From the NCBI RefSeq assembly GCF_001187725.1, contig NZ_LGIQ01000005.1, positions 557,148-621,147 on the forward strand: a stretch of 64,000 bases of DNA, written 5' to 3'. The DNA is from Brevibacillus reuszeri (GTDB lineage Bacteria; Bacillota; Bacilli; Brevibacillales; Brevibacillaceae). The notes below the pieces were generated by a model. It worked only from the letters and a program-made list of their open reading frames with translations, had not been told where the DNA came from and did no database searches. The first letter of the stretch is position 1. Each line of letters opens with the position of its first letter. The translations under genes were made by a program, and so were the position numbers. Below, piece after piece: positions 53,359 to 61,421 of this stretch.

Positions 53359-53407
53359 AAAAAAGAGTAGAGCAAAGTCGATTTGAGACCTTGTTCTACT
53401 CTTTTTG
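53359..53407. terminator. Bidirectional terminator between MFS and ArsR genes
   Basis: AAAAAGAGTAG (53360-53370) pairs with CTACTCTTTTT (53396-53406), with CAAAGTC/GACCTTG pairing inside. A and T flanks on both sides serve both converging genes. Confidence 0.9.
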
Positions 53408-53432
53408 TATTTTGCCGAGGTGCAGCGAATAT

Positions 53433-53825
53433 CTAACGTTGCTCTGTTGTCGGACTCGTCTTCGTTTGAACAAGACGAGGACCTGACGGAGTGTTGGCAG
53501 AGCCTGGATCGTCCTCCACCAGTCGCTTGAGTGCGTGTAGCTTATTATCCCAGAAACGCTCATAATAGGCGAGCCAGCTTTTCAGCTCTTGGAGAGGCTC
53601 TGGCTGCATGCGGTATCTCGTTTCGCGGCCGATTTTTTGCTCCTTGACCAGTCCAGCCTCTGACAGAATACGCAGATGCTTGGACACAGCCGTTCGACTC
53701 ATCGGGAAATGTGAGCTGATTGCCGTCACAGCCATCTCCTGCTCGGTGAGCAATTCCAATAGCTTGCGACGAGTCGGGTCGGCGATCGCTTGAAATACAT
53801 CATGCTTGGGAGCAGACGCGTTCAT
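53433..53825 (-). CDS. ArsR-family transcriptional repressor
   Basis: The 130-residue protein has the ArsR winged helix: AIADPTRRKLLELLTEQEMA, ISSHFPMSRTAVSKHLRILS, EAGLVKEQKIGRETRYR. Metal-site Cys are absent, so this belongs to the group that pairs with AHSA1/SRPBCC proteins and senses organic ligands or none. Its ATG follows the AHSA1 stop with no gap (TAAATG). It probably binds the twin palindromes upstream of the operon. Confidence 0.9.
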   Translation of the reverse strand: MNASAPKHDVFQAIADPTRRKLLELLTEQEMAVTAISSHFPMSRTAVSKHLRILSEAGLVKEQKIGRETRYRMQPEPLQELKSWLAYYERFWDNKLHALKRLVEDDPGSANTPSGPRLVQTKTSPTTEQR

Positions 53826-54251
53826 TTACGCTTCCACATACGCTTTCAGTTTTGGTAGAACACTGGAATCCCAGCCTTGGTTCATTCTGTCGCGGACGAT
53901 AGTATGAGCCTCGCCAAACTCGGTAACGGTATCTTCAGACCAGCCAGCATGGATAAGAGTAAATTCTGTTTTGCCCTCGAGATCCTTCAAGGAGAAGGTA
54001 ATCGTCCAATCCTTTCCCCAACCAAAGACGAGGCGGTTTGGGGGATCGATTTCTTTTACCATACATGGGGAATCGCCATATGGAGAATGGATGGTAAAGG
54101 CTTGTCCCGCAATTGGTTGAAAGTCATTCGGCATGAACCAGGCGGCAATTCCGTCAGCTGTTGCGACGGCATCCCATACTTTCTGCAGGGGAGCGTTAAG
54201 TACGAGGGTTTGTACAATATCAGAGATGGAATGGTTAGCATTGTTCGTCAT
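53826..54251 (-). CDS. SRPBCC/AHSA1 domain protein
   Basis: The protein is 141 residues from the ATG at 54251 (GGAGG six bases upstream); the longer frame runs through the promoter. The START-like helix-grip fold shows LQKVWDAVATADGIAAWFMP, FGWGKDWTITFSLKD and a C-terminal MNQGWDSSVLPKLKAYVE helix. These proteins bind small hydrophobic ligands; pairing with ArsR is common, and together they may form a ligand-responsive switch. Confidence 0.9.
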   Translation of the reverse strand: MTNNANHSISDIVQTLVLNAPLQKVWDAVATADGIAAWFMPNDFQPIAGQAFTIHSPYGDSPCMVKEIDPPNRLVFGWGKDWTITFSLKDLEGKTEFTLIHAGWSEDTVTEFGEAHTIVRDRMNQGWDSSVLPKLKAYVEA

Positions 54252-54304
54252 AAGTAGCCTCCAAAAGTAAGTAGTTTTTGTGCAGGATGGAAATCTGAAA
54301 AAGG

Positions 54305-54352
54305 GAAACCAAAAAGTTTCGCTTTTTGGAGTATATGAAACCAAATGGTTTC
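54305..54352. promoter_or_regulatory. Twin palindromic operator of the AHSA1-ArsR operon
   Basis: GAAACCAAAAAGTTTC (54305-54320) and the near-perfect palindrome GAAACCAAATGGTTTC (54337-54352) have their centres 32 bp apart, three helical turns. One lies in the spacer of the minus-strand promoter and the other just after its -10. Confidence 0.75.
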
Positions 54353-54359
54353 GCGTCAA
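54330..54359 (-). promoter_or_regulatory. Promoter of the AHSA1-ArsR operon
   Basis: On the minus strand TTGACG (54359-54354), an 18-bp spacer and TATACT (54335-54330). It overlaps the last codons of the alpha/beta hydrolase gene. Confidence 0.75.
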
Positions 54360-55231
54360 GTGTCTAATCGGTTTACATCTATCTGATCTAAAAACATCAG
54401 GATGACCTGACACAATGACGCGGCATGCTCAAAAACCATGATGTGCTCGGTTTCCGGGAGTATGACTGATCGGCTTGGAAAAGGGAGGTCGCTTATTATC
54501 CTTTGAATGAACTGATTTTTCCATTCAAAGAATTGATGCTTGGCAGCAGGTAAAAACAAAACAGGACACTTGATCTTGGCATAAAGCGGCTCCAGCTTGA
54601 GGTCGTAGAGAGCTGTCATGATTTGTGTGTAGGTGTGATTCGTAGTTGCAGGGGAAAGGAACCCTCCTTCACTAACCCGTAGAGAAGACGCCCAGCCCTC
54701 GAGAACAGCCTTTTCAACCAGCGAATTCCATGCTTTACGCCGCTGCTTTTCGTGCTGCACATAAGCTGAAACGGAGGGAAACAGGAGGTCAGGCTGCTGC
54801 AGCTGTCTGATGTGTTCATCTCGCGAGGTTGCAAACTTACCACGAGGGCCGGAGTGGTTTTGCATGGCGCCGTCGGAAAGACTGATCGAGCGTACACGTT
54901 CGGGGAAGGTAGCAGCAAAAAATAAGGCTACATAACAGCCGAGAGAGCTGCCCACCAGATGAACAGATTCCAGCTCCAAAGCATCCAGAACCCCAAGCAA
55001 GTCGATTGCAAATACCTCGATTTCATAACCATAATCAGGCTGGTCCGACTCCCCATGACCGCGCATGTCAATGGCGTAAGCTTGGTAGCAGCTTGTGAAT
55101 GCGGGAACTACACCATTCCAGACAAATGCATTACCTGAAATAAAATGCAAAAATAGAATTGGCGTCCCTGTGGAGCTGTATTGATGAACCATGATTTCGA
55201 TGCCATTGGTTCTGACCTTCCTTTTTTTCAT
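54356..55231 (-). CDS. Alpha/beta hydrolase
   Basis: The protein is 291 residues from the ATG at 55231, with GGGAGGG upstream. Features are the oxyanion-loop region LFLHFISGNAFVWN, AIDMRGHGESD, nucleophile elbow VGSSLGCY, and a C-terminal TEHIMVFEHA that provides His; the acid residue is less clear. The substrate is unknown. It has its own short leader, and the following AHSA1 promoter lies in its 3' end. Confidence 0.88.
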   Translation of the reverse strand: MKKRKVRTNGIEIMVHQYSSTGTPILFLHFISGNAFVWNGVVPAFTSCYQAYAIDMRGHGESDQPDYGYEIEVFAIDLLGVLDALELESVHLVGSSLGCYVALFFAATFPERVRSISLSDGAMQNHSGPRGKFATSRDEHIRQLQQPDLLFPSVSAYVQHEKQRRKAWNSLVEKAVLEGWASSLRVSEGGFLSPATTNHTYTQIMTALYDLKLEPLYAKIKCPVLFLPAAKHQFFEWKNQFIQRIISDLPFPSRSVILPETEHIMVFEHAASLCQVILMFLDQIDVNRLDT

Positions 55232-55311
55232 AGACCCTCCCAACCATCATGACGTTTTGCTAAAGCTTTTGAAAGAGGCGAGACAAGGAAGCTTTGGCAG
55301 CATATAAAAAT

Positions 55312-55345
55312 AACCCGAGTTACAGCGACTCGGGTTTTGCTTTTC
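55312..55345. terminator. Bidirectional hairpin after the RpiR gene
   Basis: AACCCGAGT (55312-55320) pairs perfectly with ACTCGGGTT (55328-55336). On the minus strand ATTTTTAT follows; on the plus strand TTGCTTTT follows. Confidence 0.8.
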
Positions 55346-55363
55346 TTCTTAGTAGTAGCCTCT

Positions 55364-56230
55364 TTATTTGTCAGAATCGACATAGATGCCAAGTCCATTC
55401 CACGCATCCTCCAGATCGTGCAGCAAGCCTGTTGCTTTATCTGACTCCTGATGAGAGACGGAGCGCAAAATCGCTGTCAGCAACGAGAGTGGGGCAACGA
55501 AGGACTCCATATGAGAGGCAATTCCAGTTGGTGTATACAAGATTTCATCTGCGTATTTACAGAGTGGGGAAGACGGGTAGTCGGTTATGACGACAATACG
55601 AGCGCCACGTTTTTTGCCGACCTCCAGGCAGTCCACACTAAAGCGAGTATATCGGGCAAAGCCGATTCCCACGATCACATCATCAGCATCAAGCCGGTGA
55701 ATACGGTCAACCGTCCGCGGATCACCGCTAAACAAGAGTGTATCCTTGTTGAGCAAATTGAGATAAAAGTCAAAGAACATGCCAAGAGACAGGGTGCTCC
55801 GTGAACTGACGATACCGATGCGTTTGGCAGAAGACAAAAGCTGGACGACTCGCTCAAATGCATGCAAATCAATTCGCTCCATCATCAGGTTCAGGTTGTG
55901 GATGTCCTCTTCAAAATGCTGCAAGACGGCTTGTTGTCCATCCGTCGTGACATTACGCGATAGCTGGAACCGCTCACCGGTTGTCAGTCGGGAACGCACC
56001 ATTTCCTGGAGCTCGCGAGACATACCCGGAAATCCGGAATAGCCGATGAAGGTGGCAAAGCGGGTAACCGTCGATTCACTGACATTGGCTTCTCTTGCCA
56101 TTTTCGCTACGTTATAAAAGGCAGACGATTCGGGATCATGCAGAATGACGTCTGCAATTGCTTGTTGGGAAGGACTCATTTGCTGATACATCTGAGAAAT
56201 CTTTTGTAAAACGGTAGGACCTGGATTCAA
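55364..56230 (-). CDS. RpiR/MurR-family transcriptional regulator
   Basis: The 288-residue protein has an N-terminal helix-turn-helix (MSPSQQAIADVILHD..ANVSESTVTRFATFIGYSGF) and a C-terminal SIS sugar-phosphate domain (RIGIVSSRSTLSLGMFFDFYLN, GARIVVITDYPSSPLCKYAD). The start is TTG with AGGTGAT upstream. It directly follows the aminotransferase gene on the same strand. The twin 16-bp sites at 57691-57737 are the best candidates for its operator. An RpiR member next to amino-acid genes suggests an effector other than a sugar, but this is open. Confidence 0.9.
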   Translation of the reverse strand: MNPGPTVLQKISQMYQQMSPSQQAIADVILHDPESSAFYNVAKMAREANVSESTVTRFATFIGYSGFPGMSRELQEMVRSRLTTGERFQLSRNVTTDGQQAVLQHFEEDIHNLNLMMERIDLHAFERVVQLLSSAKRIGIVSSRSTLSLGMFFDFYLNLLNKDTLLFSGDPRTVDRIHRLDADDVIVGIGFARYTRFSVDCLEVGKKRGARIVVITDYPSSPLCKYADEILYTPTGIASHMESFVAPLSLLTAILRSVSHQESDKATGLLHDLEDAWNGLGIYVDSDK

Positions 56231-56311
56231 GCAAGATCACCTATCTTTGTCCAGCATCAATTTCTGGAATAAGTATACGATAGGATTTCTTGAGTGACAA
56301 TCACCACGCGA

Positions 56312-57670
56312 TCAAACAAAGGGATCTTGCTTGAGGGCAGCAAAGCTCTTTTCAAAGGCATCCAATGTCGCGTTAATCTCTGTCTTGGTATGGGCAGCAG
56401 AGAGCGAGAAGCGGTTTAACGGTTTTGAATACACACCGTTCTCCATTAGCAAAAAGTCGAGTGCCAAACGCAGCTGGTTATGGTTGGCACGCAGATCGCG
56501 ATAATGACGGACGGGTTGCTCCGTTGCAAGCACGTTAAAAATCGTTCCCTCTCCGCATGTCGTAAATGGCAGATCATATTGCTTGGCCAGAGCATCGATT
56601 CCTTTGCGCAGATCATTGGTATTTTGAACGATTTCTGCAAAAGCTCCTGGCTGCTTCAAATAGCGAATGGTCGCCAAGCCAGCAGCTATAGACAAAGGAT
56701 TGCCATTGAACGTTCCGCTATGGAACACGACTTCAGAGCGTATGTCAGAACGCAACGGTGAGGAGAGCTCCATGAAGCGACGCTTTCCACCGACTACCCC
56801 AATCGGGAAGCCTCCACCAACAACTTTTCCGAGAGCAGTCAAATCAGGCTCGATTCCATAAAATGCTTGTGCGCCGCCAAGCTCGATACGGAAGCCGGTT
56901 TTCACTTCATCAAAAATGAGAACAATACCTAATTGGGTCGTTAGCTCTCTCAGGTTTTGCATAAACGAGTGATCCGCTGCGATATAGCCAGAAAGCATCG
57001 GTTCCATGATGACAGCAGAAGTAACCGCTGCCTTTTCGGTTAGGATACGTTCACACGCCTCCCAATCATTGAACGGAAGGATAATACTGTGCCGACGATA
57101 ATAGTCGGGCGCACCAAAAGAATCCGGTACCGCATGTGGGGATGAAGACTCGCCAGCCCGATCTGCAACAGGATTTACGCTTTGCAAAACATGATCATGT
57201 GCGCCATGGTAGTGCCCTTCAAATTTGGCTATATGGGTTTTTCCGGTATAGGCAGAGGCGAGTCGCAGGGCAAACAGAGTCGCTTCCAGGCCGGAATTTG
57301 TAAAACGAACCTGATCAAAAGAAGGATAGAGCGCAAGCAGCTCATCTGTCATCTCCAGCTCGAGAGGATGCGTGGCACCAAAGCTGCTGGTGCCTTGTTC
57401 GGACCAGGTTCTTTGGGCAGCAGCCAGGATTTCAGGATGTGCGTGGCCGAGCATCAACGCGCCATAGGAGAGAAGGTAGTCAACATATCGATGACCATCG
57501 ATATCAATCAGGCAAGCTGAATCTGCTTTTTCAAAAATGATCGGAAACGGTGCGAAATAGCGCAAATTCCCGTTTACACCACCGGAGATAGTATGCTTGG
57601 CACGTTCAAAAAAGGCAGCAGAATTAGGTCTGTTTGCTTGAAAGGTATGTTGCAGCGATGAAATATTCAT
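56312..57670 (-). CDS. Class III aminotransferase, GSA-aminomutase-like
   Basis: The 452-residue PLP enzyme has DIDGHRYVDYLLSYGALMLGHAHPEIL, FTNSGLEATLFALRLA, FEGHYHGAHD, LIFDEVKTGFR and the PLP lysine in ALGKVVGGGFPIGVVGG. It resembles HemL but is outside any heme operon and differs at the substrate end, so an amino-acid or beta-amino-acid aminotransferase/aminomutase is more likely. It diverges from a glutamate/dicarboxylate symporter, consistent with use of imported amino acids, and is followed by the RpiR regulator. Confidence 0.85.
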   Translation of the reverse strand: MNISSLQHTFQANRPNSAAFFERAKHTISGGVNGNLRYFAPFPIIFEKADSACLIDIDGHRYVDYLLSYGALMLGHAHPEILAAAQRTWSEQGTSSFGATHPLELEMTDELLALYPSFDQVRFTNSGLEATLFALRLASAYTGKTHIAKFEGHYHGAHDHVLQSVNPVADRAGESSSPHAVPDSFGAPDYYRRHSIILPFNDWEACERILTEKAAVTSAVIMEPMLSGYIAADHSFMQNLRELTTQLGIVLIFDEVKTGFRIELGGAQAFYGIEPDLTALGKVVGGGFPIGVVGGKRRFMELSSPLRSDIRSEVVFHSGTFNGNPLSIAAGLATIRYLKQPGAFAEIVQNTNDLRKGIDALAKQYDLPFTTCGEGTIFNVLATEQPVRHYRDLRANHNQLRLALDFLLMENGVYSKPLNRFSLSAAHTKTEINATLDAFEKSFAALKQDPFV

Positions 57671-57690
57671 TTCATGACCCCTCCGTTTTT

Positions 57691-57737
57691 GAAAATATTA
57701 TTGCATGATGATATTTAATTTGCAATAATATTTTCAT
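57691..57737. promoter_or_regulatory. Twin 16-bp operator between aminotransferase and symporter
   Basis: TGAAAATATTATTGCA (57691-57706) and its exact reverse complement TGCAATAATATTTTCA (57722-57737) are 31 bp apart; each copy is itself a near-palindrome. A third related palindrome GAAATATTCATTTC lies over the aminotransferase start (57661-57674). The sites are well placed to control both divergent genes, most likely by the RpiR protein. Confidence 0.75.
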
Positions 57738-57766
57738 GCCATAACTTTTTGAACAGGGGGAATTGT

Positions 57767-59008
57767 ATGAAAACTAGATTTGCCTTTTATATTTTGGGCG
57801 CTACTGTACTCGGTGCAGCATTTGGTCACTTCTTCCCGGAAATAGGGAAGGATATCAAAATTTTAGGTGATGCATTTATCCGCTTGCTCAAAATGATCGT
57901 CATCCCGGTAATCGTCACGACCTTGTTAGTAGGCATTGCTGGCATTGGAGACATCAAGAGAATGGGAAGAATCGGTATAAAAACTGTGATCTGGTTTGAA
58001 GTGATTACGACGGCCATCCTGTTCATAGGGCTCGCGATCGCGAATATTGTGAAGCCTGGCAAGGGCTTGGACCTGGCGAATCTCCCGCAAGCAGATTTGA
58101 CCACAATTGCTTCCAATACATCAAAAGTGCTTGATGGCAAGACGCTTCTCCTCAACATTATCCCGACGAACATTATTGATGTGATGGCGAAAAATGATTT
58201 ACTGGCCGTTATCTTTTTTTGTATCCTGTTTGGGGTTGCCCTCGTAAAGCTTGGGAATGAGTCGAAGCCATTTGTGTCAATGATTGAAATTGCATCGAAG
58301 GCTTCCTTCAAGCTGGTGAATATGGTCATGATGTTCGCGCCGATTGGCGTATTTGCCTTGATGGCTGCAACGATTGGTACGTATGGAATCACCTTGATTA
58401 TTCCACTGTTAAAGCTAATTGGAACCGCTTACTTGGGACTGGCTGTCGTTGTCTTTGGGCTTTTTTCGCTCATCGCACTTATGCTGCGAGTCCCGATCAA
58501 AGAGATTTATCGCATGGTCTGGGATTTGATGATTGTCGGTGCATCTACAGGAAGCACAGAAACAGTGGTGCCTCAGCTGATGCAGCGTTTGGAAAAATAC
58601 GGAGTTCCCAAGTATATCACCTCGTTTGTCATCCCAGCTGGCATGCCACTCAACTCTGATGGAACAACGCTTTACTTGACGATCGCCGGCCCGTTCATTG
58701 CCCAAGCGTTTGGGATTGATATGAGCTGGCAGCAGCAATTGATGATGGTTTTGTTCTTCATTGTGACGAGCAAAGGGGTAGCGGCTGTTCCTTCGTCATC
58801 CATGGTTATTTTGCTGGCAACTGTTACAGCAGTAGGCTTACCGCCTGAAGGAGTAGCCCTGATCATCGGCATCGACCGCATCATCGATATGGCACGTACA
58901 GCCGTTAACGTATTTGGACATGTCTTTTCTTGTATCGCTGTAGCCAAATGGGAGGGCGTGTTCCGCAAAGAGACCGAGACTGTTGAGCCAAGCTCGGCTT
59001 CGGCATGA
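57767..59008 (+). CDS. Dicarboxylate/amino acid:cation symporter (second)
   Basis: The protein is 413 residues from ATG 57767, behind GGGGGAATT. It has GASTGSTETVVPQLMQ (HP1), AGMPLNSDGTTLYLTIAGP (helix 7) and TSKGVAAVPSSSMVI (HP2). The sodium-coordinating NSDGT differs from NLDGS of the other copy at 43048. The divergent aminotransferase and shared operators suggest import of its amino-acid substrate. Confidence 0.93.
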   Translation: MKTRFAFYILGATVLGAAFGHFFPEIGKDIKILGDAFIRLLKMIVIPVIVTTLLVGIAGIGDIKRMGRIGIKTVIWFEVITTAILFIGLAIANIVKPGKGLDLANLPQADLTTIASNTSKVLDGKTLLLNIIPTNIIDVMAKNDLLAVIFFCILFGVALVKLGNESKPFVSMIEIASKASFKLVNMVMMFAPIGVFALMAATIGTYGITLIIPLLKLIGTAYLGLAVVVFGLFSLIALMLRVPIKEIYRMVWDLMIVGASTGSTETVVPQLMQRLEKYGVPKYITSFVIPAGMPLNSDGTTLYLTIAGPFIAQAFGIDMSWQQQLMMVLFFIVTSKGVAAVPSSSMVILLATVTAVGLPPEGVALIIGIDRIIDMARTAVNVFGHVFSCIAVAKWEGVFRKETETVEPSSASA

Positions 59009-59020
59009 TCACAGGAGTAT

Positions 59021-59051
59021 GAAAGAGAGTCCCGATTGGGGCTCTTTTTGC
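59021..59051 (+). terminator. Terminator after the second symporter
   Basis: AAAGAGAGTCCC pairs with GGGGCTCTTTTT around GATT, with one G-U pair and a slipped A. Confidence 0.75.
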
Positions 59052-59156
59052 TATGACCTTGTAGATAAACATGTAGAGCTAAGCAATTCAGCTGATGAGC
59101 CAATGGAAATGATATGATAAACTGGAAACTAACGATAGAGGAAAGGCTGAGTATGT

Positions 59157-59642
59157 ATGAACCCAAAAACGACAAGAAGCGGACTTGTTACAGAAGTGAT
59201 TCAGTACATTGCGGGAGCAATTATTTTGCTATTTGGATTTATTATGATCTGTGGGGCAATAGCTTCTGAGCAGACAAAGTTGACCGTAACGAAAGATTTG
59301 GTACTCTTTCTTCTGCTCGGGGTTCTTCCCGTCCTGTTAGGTGGCTGGCTATTGTTCGTGGCACGAAAAAATACCAAACTTCGAAGAGTAGATGCATTGG
59401 AAAATTTGGTGCTTCAAATTGCTTCGCGTCACGGTGGCAATTTAACCGCTACCGAGCTCGCGATGTATTCCAAGTTGTCAATCATGCAGGCAAATGAAGT
59501 GTTGGAGCGTTTTACGAAGCAGAACGTAGCTTACGTCAAGATTTCGGATAATGGCACGTACGTGTATCAATTTGAGGGAATCGTCAGTCAACAGGACAAA
59601 GATCAGGCAGAATCGTTAAACTCCTTGATATATAAAGAATAG
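59157..59642 (+). CDS. Membrane protein with winged-helix-like C-terminal domain
   Basis: The 161-residue protein has two membrane helices (about 15-38 and 47-68), then a cytoplasmic domain of 90 residues: LVLQIASRHGGNLTATELAMYSKLSIMQANEVLERF resembles a helix-turn-helix followed by a short wing. The family is not recognised; a membrane-tethered DNA-binding or protein-binding role is possible. GAGGAAAGG lies upstream of the ATG, and a clean terminator follows. Confidence 0.7.
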   Translation: MNPKTTRSGLVTEVIQYIAGAIILLFGFIMICGAIASEQTKLTVTKDLVLFLLLGVLPVLLGGWLLFVARKNTKLRRVDALENLVLQIASRHGGNLTATELAMYSKLSIMQANEVLERFTKQNVAYVKISDNGTYVYQFEGIVSQQDKDQAESLNSLIYKE

Positions 59643-59664
59643 GATCGTCTGCACATCACGCTGA

Positions 59665-59695
59665 AACCTCATCCTTTGTTGATGAGGTTTTTTCA
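59665..59695 (+). terminator. Terminator after the membrane protein
   Basis: AACCTCATC pairs perfectly with GATGAGGTT around CTTTGTT, followed by a T run. Confidence 0.92.
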
Positions 59696-59730
59696 TTAAC
59701 AATGGGTGACATAGAGATGGCTGCGGTGAG

Positions 59731-59856
59731 GGAGAAACAGGTTTCCGATCTGCGCTCCGGTCTTCACCCTGCGAGGAAGAGGAGGCTGTCCGCTGCGCAG
59801 CGATTTACGTGGAAACGTCAAAGTGGTAGCGGCTTCGCCTGGAAACCTGTTTCTCC
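59731..59856. repeat. Long inverted repeat bracketing a 94-bp insert
   Basis: GGAGAAACAGGTTTCC (59731-59746) and its exact reverse complement (59841-59856) enclose 94 bases with an inner CGCTG-CG-CAGCG palindrome and an ACGT-GGAA-ACGT pair. No ORF or ribosome site fits. It could be a structured RNA, a miniature mobile element or an intergenic repeat. Confidence 0.55.
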
Positions 59857-59944
59857 AGCGAGCGTTAGTGCTTTCTAGGTGCTTATTCATGTTGCTCTAT
59901 CAAAAGAAAAGCCAGACAAAGCCCAACAGCTGTCCAAGGAAAAA

Positions 59945-60140
59945 GGAGAAAAAAGCAGAAGATCTTTGGAACACAGCCGAGGCGTAGTGAAAAAAGAGAA
60001 ACACGCCCTTAAGCGTCCACCTCTGAGAAGAATCCCGGAACCGACCACTTTGGACGCGGTTTCACATTTTTCCCGGAGCCGTCCAGTGAATCATCCAGCA
60101 AGTGTTCCAAGAATCTGACGCGTTTTCTGCTTTTTCCCCC
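59945..60140. repeat. Large imperfect self-complementary block
   Basis: AAAAAGCAGAA..ATCTTTGGAACAC (about 59951-59974) is matched in inverse orientation by about 60101-60135, with a bulge of about six bases. Inside are GGCGT/ACGCC (59991-60006) and GCGTCCA (60013-60019)/TGGACGC (60051-60057) hairpins. The two overlapping opposite-strand ORFs here lack ribosome sites. The rest of the 59643-60300 gap shows nothing further apart from the terminator of the previous gene. Confidence 0.5.
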
Positions 60141-60300
60141 GACCACAACCGCCCGAACCTCCAGGATTTTTCCCTTCTTAAAAACCTCCGAAAACAAAAC
60201 AATTGTTTATAAACAAGGAAAGTTCAGATAAATGGAGAAAAAGGGTATGTGTACATAATGGTGACAAAACAATACTTCCAGGAAAAAGCGAGGGAACAAA

Positions 60301-61257
60301 ATGAGCCAGAACAAACAAAACGTTGGGGTCATCGGGGCAGGTGTCATGGGAGAGCGCATGATGAATGCGATTCGCACCCACGATAAATTTCGCGTAGCAG
60401 CAATCAGTGATGCTTCCGCTGATCGCGCACAGGAAGCAGCGAAGCTGTCCGGCGATGTGCCGTGGTATACCGACTATAAAACCATGCTCGAAAAAGAAGA
60501 GCTGGATGTCATTTATTTAGCTGTTCCACCAAAATTTCATCACGCCATTGCACTGGATGTACTCGCCAAGAAAAAACATCTGCTGTGCGAAAAGCCATTG
60601 GCGAACTCACTTGCTGAAGCAGAAGAAATGCTGGCAGCAGCAAAGGACGCGGGAGTTGTCCATGCAATGAATTTCCCACTCTATTATCAGGCGATTTTCC
60701 CTGAGCTGCGCAGCCGATTGGAAAAGCTCGGAACAATTCGTCGCATCGACATCCTGACTCATTTCCATCAATGGCCACGTCCGTGGCAGCAAACACCTTG
60801 GTTGTCAGGTCGTGAGCAGGGCGGATTCATCCGCGAGGTTCTCCCTCACTTCACCCATTTGACATACGCCTTGTTTGGCGATCTGCAGGTAGTTCGCTCC
60901 GAAGTAGAATACCCAGCAGACCCAACACTTTGCGAGACGAGTGTCTCCGCTTATTTGCGTCTGGCAGACGGCACGCCAATCACTATCAATGGCTTGGCAG
61001 GCATTGGGCACCAGGAGCATTTGGATTATCGGATTTATGGTACAGAAGGTACACTAAGTGTTGTGAACTGGGGCAACCTTTTTGTTGGCGGCAATGGCGA
61101 AGCGCCGGCAGCTGTCGAGATTCAGCCGTTGGATCGTCTGTCACTCCTGCTAGATGAGCTGTCGATTGCACTAGCCGGTGGGGAAGCGCGTCTGGTAACC
61201 TTCGAGACAGGTGTAAAAGTACAACGAGTATTAGAAGATTTGTTGGGCGAAGAATAA
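60301..61257 (+). CDS. Gfo/Idh/MocA-family oxidoreductase
   Basis: The 318-residue protein has an N-terminal Rossmann motif VGVIGAGVMGERM, AISDAS at the second strand, the family EKP motif in LLCEKPLANS, and a C-terminal sheet domain with YRIYGTEGTL. It oxidises or reduces a sugar or similar polyol with NAD(P). The catalytic His/Asp pair is plausible around VLPHFTHLTY. GAGGG precedes the ATG. It stands alone. Confidence 0.9.
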   Translation: MSQNKQNVGVIGAGVMGERMMNAIRTHDKFRVAAISDASADRAQEAAKLSGDVPWYTDYKTMLEKEELDVIYLAVPPKFHHAIALDVLAKKKHLLCEKPLANSLAEAEEMLAAAKDAGVVHAMNFPLYYQAIFPELRSRLEKLGTIRRIDILTHFHQWPRPWQQTPWLSGREQGGFIREVLPHFTHLTYALFGDLQVVRSEVEYPADPTLCETSVSAYLRLADGTPITINGLAGIGHQEHLDYRIYGTEGTLSVVNWGNLFVGGNGEAPAAVEIQPLDRLSLLLDELSIALAGGEARLVTFETGVKVQRVLEDLLGEE

Positions 61258-61289
61258 TCATACGAAAATTTGCATCGTCTTCTTTGTGG

Positions 61290-61320
61290 GTTGTCGAGAT
61301 CATCTCGGCAACTCTTTTTT
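61290..61320 (+). terminator. Terminator after the Gfo/Idh gene
   Basis: GTTGTCGAGAT (61290-61300) pairs with ATCTCGGCAAC (61302-61312) with one G-U pair; T run to 61320. Confidence 0.88.
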
Positions 61321-61421
61321 ATTGCGCGCACATTTTCAAATTTGTCGTTTTTTAGTAGAAATCGGGAATAGAAAGGGAAAAGAATCGAATTGTCGAATAG
61401 CAAACGGATGCCAAGAAAATT

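Noticed and set aside
56312..57670. Reading the class III aminotransferase as HemL of heme synthesis
   Set aside because: The HemL-like core is present, but there are no heme genes nearby, and the divergent symporter with shared operators fits amino-acid catabolism better.
59879..60197. Two overlapping opposite-strand ORFs (plus strand 79 codons, minus strand 62 codons)
   Set aside because: Neither has a ribosome site, the minus one needs a TTG start, and both fall in the self-complementary block that explains their mirrored sequence.
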